From: Candidatus Hydrogenedentota bacterium
Lineage (GTDB): Bacteria; Hydrogenedentota; Hydrogenedentia; Hydrogenedentiales; GCA-2746185
DNA length: 7,816 bases
NCBI GenBank assembly: GCA_012965445.1
Contig: DTSJ01000233.1
Coordinates: 1-7,816 of the forward strand
Direction: 5' to 3'
Shown: piece after piece, positions 5,943 to 7,816 of the stretch
Numbering within the stretch: the stretch's first letter is position 1
Layout of the letters: each line of letters opens with the position of its first letter
Notes under the pieces: generated by a model
Databases searched by the model: none
Seen by the model: the letters and a program-made list of their open reading frames with translations, nothing else
What the model was told of the DNA's origin: nothing
Position numbers and translations under genes: made by a program

Positions 5943-6434
5943 TCAACCGCCCCGTCTCCAGCCAAAGATCGACATCGTAACGGCACCCAGACCGCGAACG
6001 AACAACACCAGCGAACATACCTGACCCAACACAGGCGTAAAAAATGCCGCCTCAGCGATCATCCCGCCGTACAGCGTCATCTTGACTTCACGGTTCGGGC
6101 CGAAGTCGTCAAACAGATTCGATCCAATCGCGCGATACATCACGGTGTAACTCAGCAGTGCCAGCCACAGATAAAAAACGAGCAGCAACAGGCCCGGCAA
6201 CGCGAGTACTTCAGTACTGATTAACAAAATCGCGATGAACGGAATCGCCACTCCATTGATGAATCCCAACAGCGGCACCAATCGGCGCGGCTTCTTCTGA
6301 TAATGCTCGCCCGCCCGCTCGATAAATTCAGGCATCGCATGTTGAATCAAAACTGCCATGCCAATAAATCCAGTCTTGAACACAAAAAAAAGGCACAACC
6401 AAAGTATAACGGTCAATATTCCAGTCGGTTCCAT
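5943..6434 (-). CDS. Unrecognised integral membrane protein in sigma/anti-sigma operon
   Basis: I do not recognise a named family. The 163 residues show about four hydrophobic helices: roughly 5-30, 53-73, 78-100 and 122-147. Between the first two is a charged loop (PEFIERAGEHYQKKPRR, 35-51), and between the last two a charged segment with SNLFDDFGPNREVK (105-118). It ends in RGLGAVTMSIFGWRRGG, a Gly/Arg-rich tail. A weak GAGG site lies about eleven bases before the ATG at 6434. It starts 36 bases after the anti-sigma stop and reads in the same direction, so it is probably the third gene of that unit. Guilt by association suggests a role in sensing an envelope signal or as an effector of the sigma regulon; nothing in the sequence proves this. 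Confidence 0.75.
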   Translation of the reverse strand: MEPTGILTVILWLCLFFVFKTGFIGMAVLIQHAMPEFIERAGEHYQKKPRRLVPLLGFINGVAIPFIAILLISTEVLALPGLLLLVFYLWLALLSYTVMYRAIGSNLFDDFGPNREVKMTLYGGMIAEAAFFTPVLGQVCSLVLFVRGLGAVTMSIFGWRRGG

Positions 6435-6470
6435 TTAGAATTGATCCTCTACCAGTTTCAATCGTCTGTT

Positions 6471-7013
6471 CTATCGACCCGCATGTCGAAGCTGCGTCGC
6501 ACACAGTCCGTTCAACACCACCAGCAACACGACCATCGCTGCAAGCGCACTCCATACAATCGATGTCGAAAACCATTCCACTCCCTCAAACATACCTCTT
6601 CCATTCGACCATGCCGTCTCGAACTGATTGCGATACGATCGGCCCGTCCCCAGCCACTCCGTATCCGGAATCCACGCCCGTACAAATTTCCAAACACTTT
6701 CCTCGATTTCCTGCACAGGCAGCAGCTGATTCAACGCACCCGCGCTGATCAACGCACAAGCAACCATCGCTCCGATCACCGTAGGCCTGTTCCGTCGCGA
6801 ACGCTCCTGATCAATTGCCGTCATGACGCGTTCCTCGATTCCCGCAGGCGCCTCGAACGGAAGGTCGTACAGCATACCCTCCATCGATTCAAGCTCGGCA
6901 GCCTCCGCACGACATGTCGAACATCCCGAAAGATGCGAATCCAACTCCGGTGTACGTTCAACACCATCGTCAAAAAATTCTTCCAGCATCGCTATCGCGT
7001 TTTTACAATCCAT
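6471..7013 (-). CDS. Zinc-finger (ZAS/zf-HC2-type) anti-sigma factor
   Basis: Predicted to hold the adjacent ECF sigma factor inactive at the membrane. The 180-residue protein opens with MDCKNAIAMLEEFFDDG and has Cys3 plus HLSGCSTC (His27, Cys31, Cys34), the H-x3-C-x2-C signature of zinc-binding anti-sigma domains. Hydrophobic segments follow at about 78-97 (PTVIGAMVACALISAGAL) and 151-170 (IVWSALAAMVVLLVVLNGL). They enclose a Trp-rich region (108-148) that would face the periplasm if both span the membrane. The ATG at 7013 shares one base with the sigma stop (TGATG), indicating translational coupling; an in-frame GTG at 7016 is the alternative start. The Cys/His cluster would allow redox control, as in related systems, but a protease-controlled release is equally possible. 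Confidence 0.92.
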   Translation of the reverse strand: MDCKNAIAMLEEFFDDGVERTPELDSHLSGCSTCRAEAAELESMEGMLYDLPFEAPAGIEERVMTAIDQERSRRNRPTVIGAMVACALISAGALNQLLPVQEIEESVWKFVRAWIPDTEWLGTGRSYRNQFETAWSNGRGMFEGVEWFSTSIVWSALAAMVVLLVVLNGLCATQLRHAGR

Positions 7014-7612
7014 CACGGTTTGTCCTTTTCCAACAGCGTCCGCAGCGTCTTCCGGGCGCGATGCAGCGCTACCTTAGCCGCGCCCTCACTCATCTCCAAA
7101 ACCTTCGCCGCCTCCACAATCGTGAGTCCTTCCTGATAATAAAGTTGAATCAGCATTGGCAGCGGAGCAGGTAATCGATCAACCGCCTTCGCAAGTCTGT
7201 CTTTCAACTCATGGCTCTCGACCAACTCCGCACTGCCGTCATCCACAACCGAGACTTCCGTCCCCGGGTCTTCCCGAGCAGAAGGAATACGCCGCCCTCG
7301 CGATCGCGCAGCATTTTTCCCCACGTTTGTGGCAATCGCGTACAACCAATTCCGAAACGGACGCGTACGATCGTAGCTTCTGACCTTTCGATAGGCCAGC
7401 ACGAAGGTTTCCTGCGTCAAGTCCTCCGCTTCCTCCCGATTGCGCACCATCCGATACAAGTGCGCGTATATGCGAGCCGAGTAATACTCGACCAGCGGAC
7501 TAAATGCATCGGGCTTCCCCTGCTCCATCTTGGTTATGCATGCTCGCTCCCAAAAGGGGACACCGGTGTCAATTTCCTTGGGGTCACGCGCATCAGATCC
7601 ATCGGGATTCAT
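7013..7612 (-). CDS. ECF-type RNA polymerase sigma factor (sigma-70 family)
   Basis: From the ATG at 7612 the product is 199 residues, typical of ECF sigma factors. Region 2 spans about 33-103: DAFSPLVEYYSARIYAHLYRMV, then the conserved EEAEDLTQETFVLAYRKVRSYD (60-81) and RPFRNWLYAIATNVGKNAARSRGRR (84-108). Region 4 spans about 136-193 with LPAPLPMLIQLYYQEGLTIVEAAKVLEMSEGAAKVALHRARKTL, including the helix-turn-helix for -35 recognition. There is no region 3. The start is uncertain: the frame is open further upstream to an ATG at 7711 (preceded by AAGGG) and a TTG at 7732, while an internal ATG at 7528 would shorten it by 28 residues. The 7612 start gives a normal leader but lacks a ribosome site; TATAAC seven bases upstream might allow a leaderless message. 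The next gene is its anti-sigma factor. Confidence 0.93.
   Translation of the reverse strand: MNPDGSDARDPKEIDTGVPFWERACITKMEQGKPDAFSPLVEYYSARIYAHLYRMVRNREEAEDLTQETFVLAYRKVRSYDRTRPFRNWLYAIATNVGKNAARSRGRRIPSAREDPGTEVSVVDDGSAELVESHELKDRLAKAVDRLPAPLPMLIQLYYQEGLTIVEAAKVLEMSEGAAKVALHRARKTLRTLLEKDKP
7559..7570. repeat. Perfect 12-bp palindrome near the 5' end of the sigma gene
   Basis: GACACCGGTGTC is perfectly symmetrical. It lies 42 bases inside the sigma gene if translation starts at 7612, but 31 bases upstream of the internal ATG at 7528. Its half-sites match those of the inverted repeat at 1572-1595 (GACACC and GGTGTC, there separated by AC). It could be an operator, part of a small dispersed repeat or coincidence. 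Confidence 0.4.
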
Positions 7613-7718
7613 GAATCCAGTTATACACCAGTCCAAGGCATGGACACTACTCGATTGAGCAAAGAGATATCCGGGTCCAGTCCACTCCGCTATGCGTGCA
7701 TGCAATTCCATTTCAACC

Positions 7719-7746
7719 CTTATACCTTCCAATCCTAACCGTACAA
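7719..7746 (-). promoter_or_regulatory. Possible sigma-70-like promoter upstream of the sigma/anti-sigma operon
   Basis: Reading the minus strand, TTGTAC (7746-7741) and TATAAG (7724-7719) are separated by 16 bases. The -10 matches the consensus at five of six positions, the -35 at three. Transcription would begin near 7712, about 100 bases before the preferred sigma start. No independent support is available. Confidence 0.28.
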
Positions 7747-7816
7747 TGCCAGGGGCGACATAGGAAACTCGGGAAAAATGCTGTCCATCGTCTCAACCCC
7801 GCCGTGTCGACGCAGT

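Noticed and set aside
6303..7136. Plus-strand open frame (277 codons) across the anti-sigma and sigma genes
   Set aside because: The translation is Arg/His/Ser-rich with no domain, typical of an antisense shadow over two well-supported genes.
7735..7816. Open minus-strand frame from the right edge, ending ...MDSIFPEFPMSPLALYG before TAG
   Set aside because: It might be the C-terminus of an upstream gene, but 26 residues without any recognisable motif cannot support a call.

Overview
The window looks like an ordinary chromosomal stretch of a Gram-negative bacterium, probably a proteobacterium. It has moderate-to-high GC, dense genes and Shine-Dalgarno-led starts. One gene encodes a membrane-anchored parvulin-type isomerase, and an ECF sigma/anti-sigma pair and an acyl-CoA dehydrogenase operon are present. 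The genus cannot be named from the sequence. No rRNA, tRNA, CRISPR array, intact insertion sequence or phage gene is visible.

Region 1 (1-1394, minus strand) is a two-gene unit. A membrane-anchored PpiC-like peptidyl-prolyl isomerase runs into a HupE/UreJ-type membrane protein through an ATGA stop/start overlap. The HupE-like gene leaves the window at its left edge.

Region 2 (1395-2498) is a divergent intergenic region followed by two plus-strand genes that look damaged or unusual. It holds two palindromes. The DinB-family gene has no ATG/GTG/TTG start that would give a full-length protein; its best start is a CTG just behind a ribosome binding site buried in a hairpin. The YafY-type HTH regulator has a one-base frameshift and stops before a WYL domain. 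A 14-bp stem hairpin separates them. A pyridoxamine-phosphate-oxidase-like flavoprotein gene (2518-3057) follows and appears intact.

Region 3 (3262-5940, plus strand) is the most informative part: acyl-CoA dehydrogenase, aminoglycoside-phosphotransferase-like kinase and a 120-residue DUF6285-like protein, tightly spaced. This gene set matches the LvaC-LvaA-LvaB trio of the Pseudomonas levulinate pathway and the domains fused in animal ACAD10/ACAD11. It suggests a route that phosphorylates the 4-hydroxyl of a 4-hydroxyacyl-CoA and then eliminates phosphate to give an enoyl-CoA for beta-oxidation. The upstream acyl-CoA synthetase and reductase (LvaE, LvaD) are not in the window.

Region 4 (5943-7612, minus strand, converging on region 3 with a 2-bp gap) is a three-gene stress-signalling unit: an ECF sigma factor, a zinc-finger (H-x3-C-x2-C) anti-sigma factor with two likely membrane segments, and an unrecognised four-helix membrane protein. 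Sigma and anti-sigma overlap by one base (TGATG). A perfect palindrome, GACACCGGTGTC, lies near the 5' end of the sigma gene and shares its half-sites with the hairpin in front of the DinB gene.
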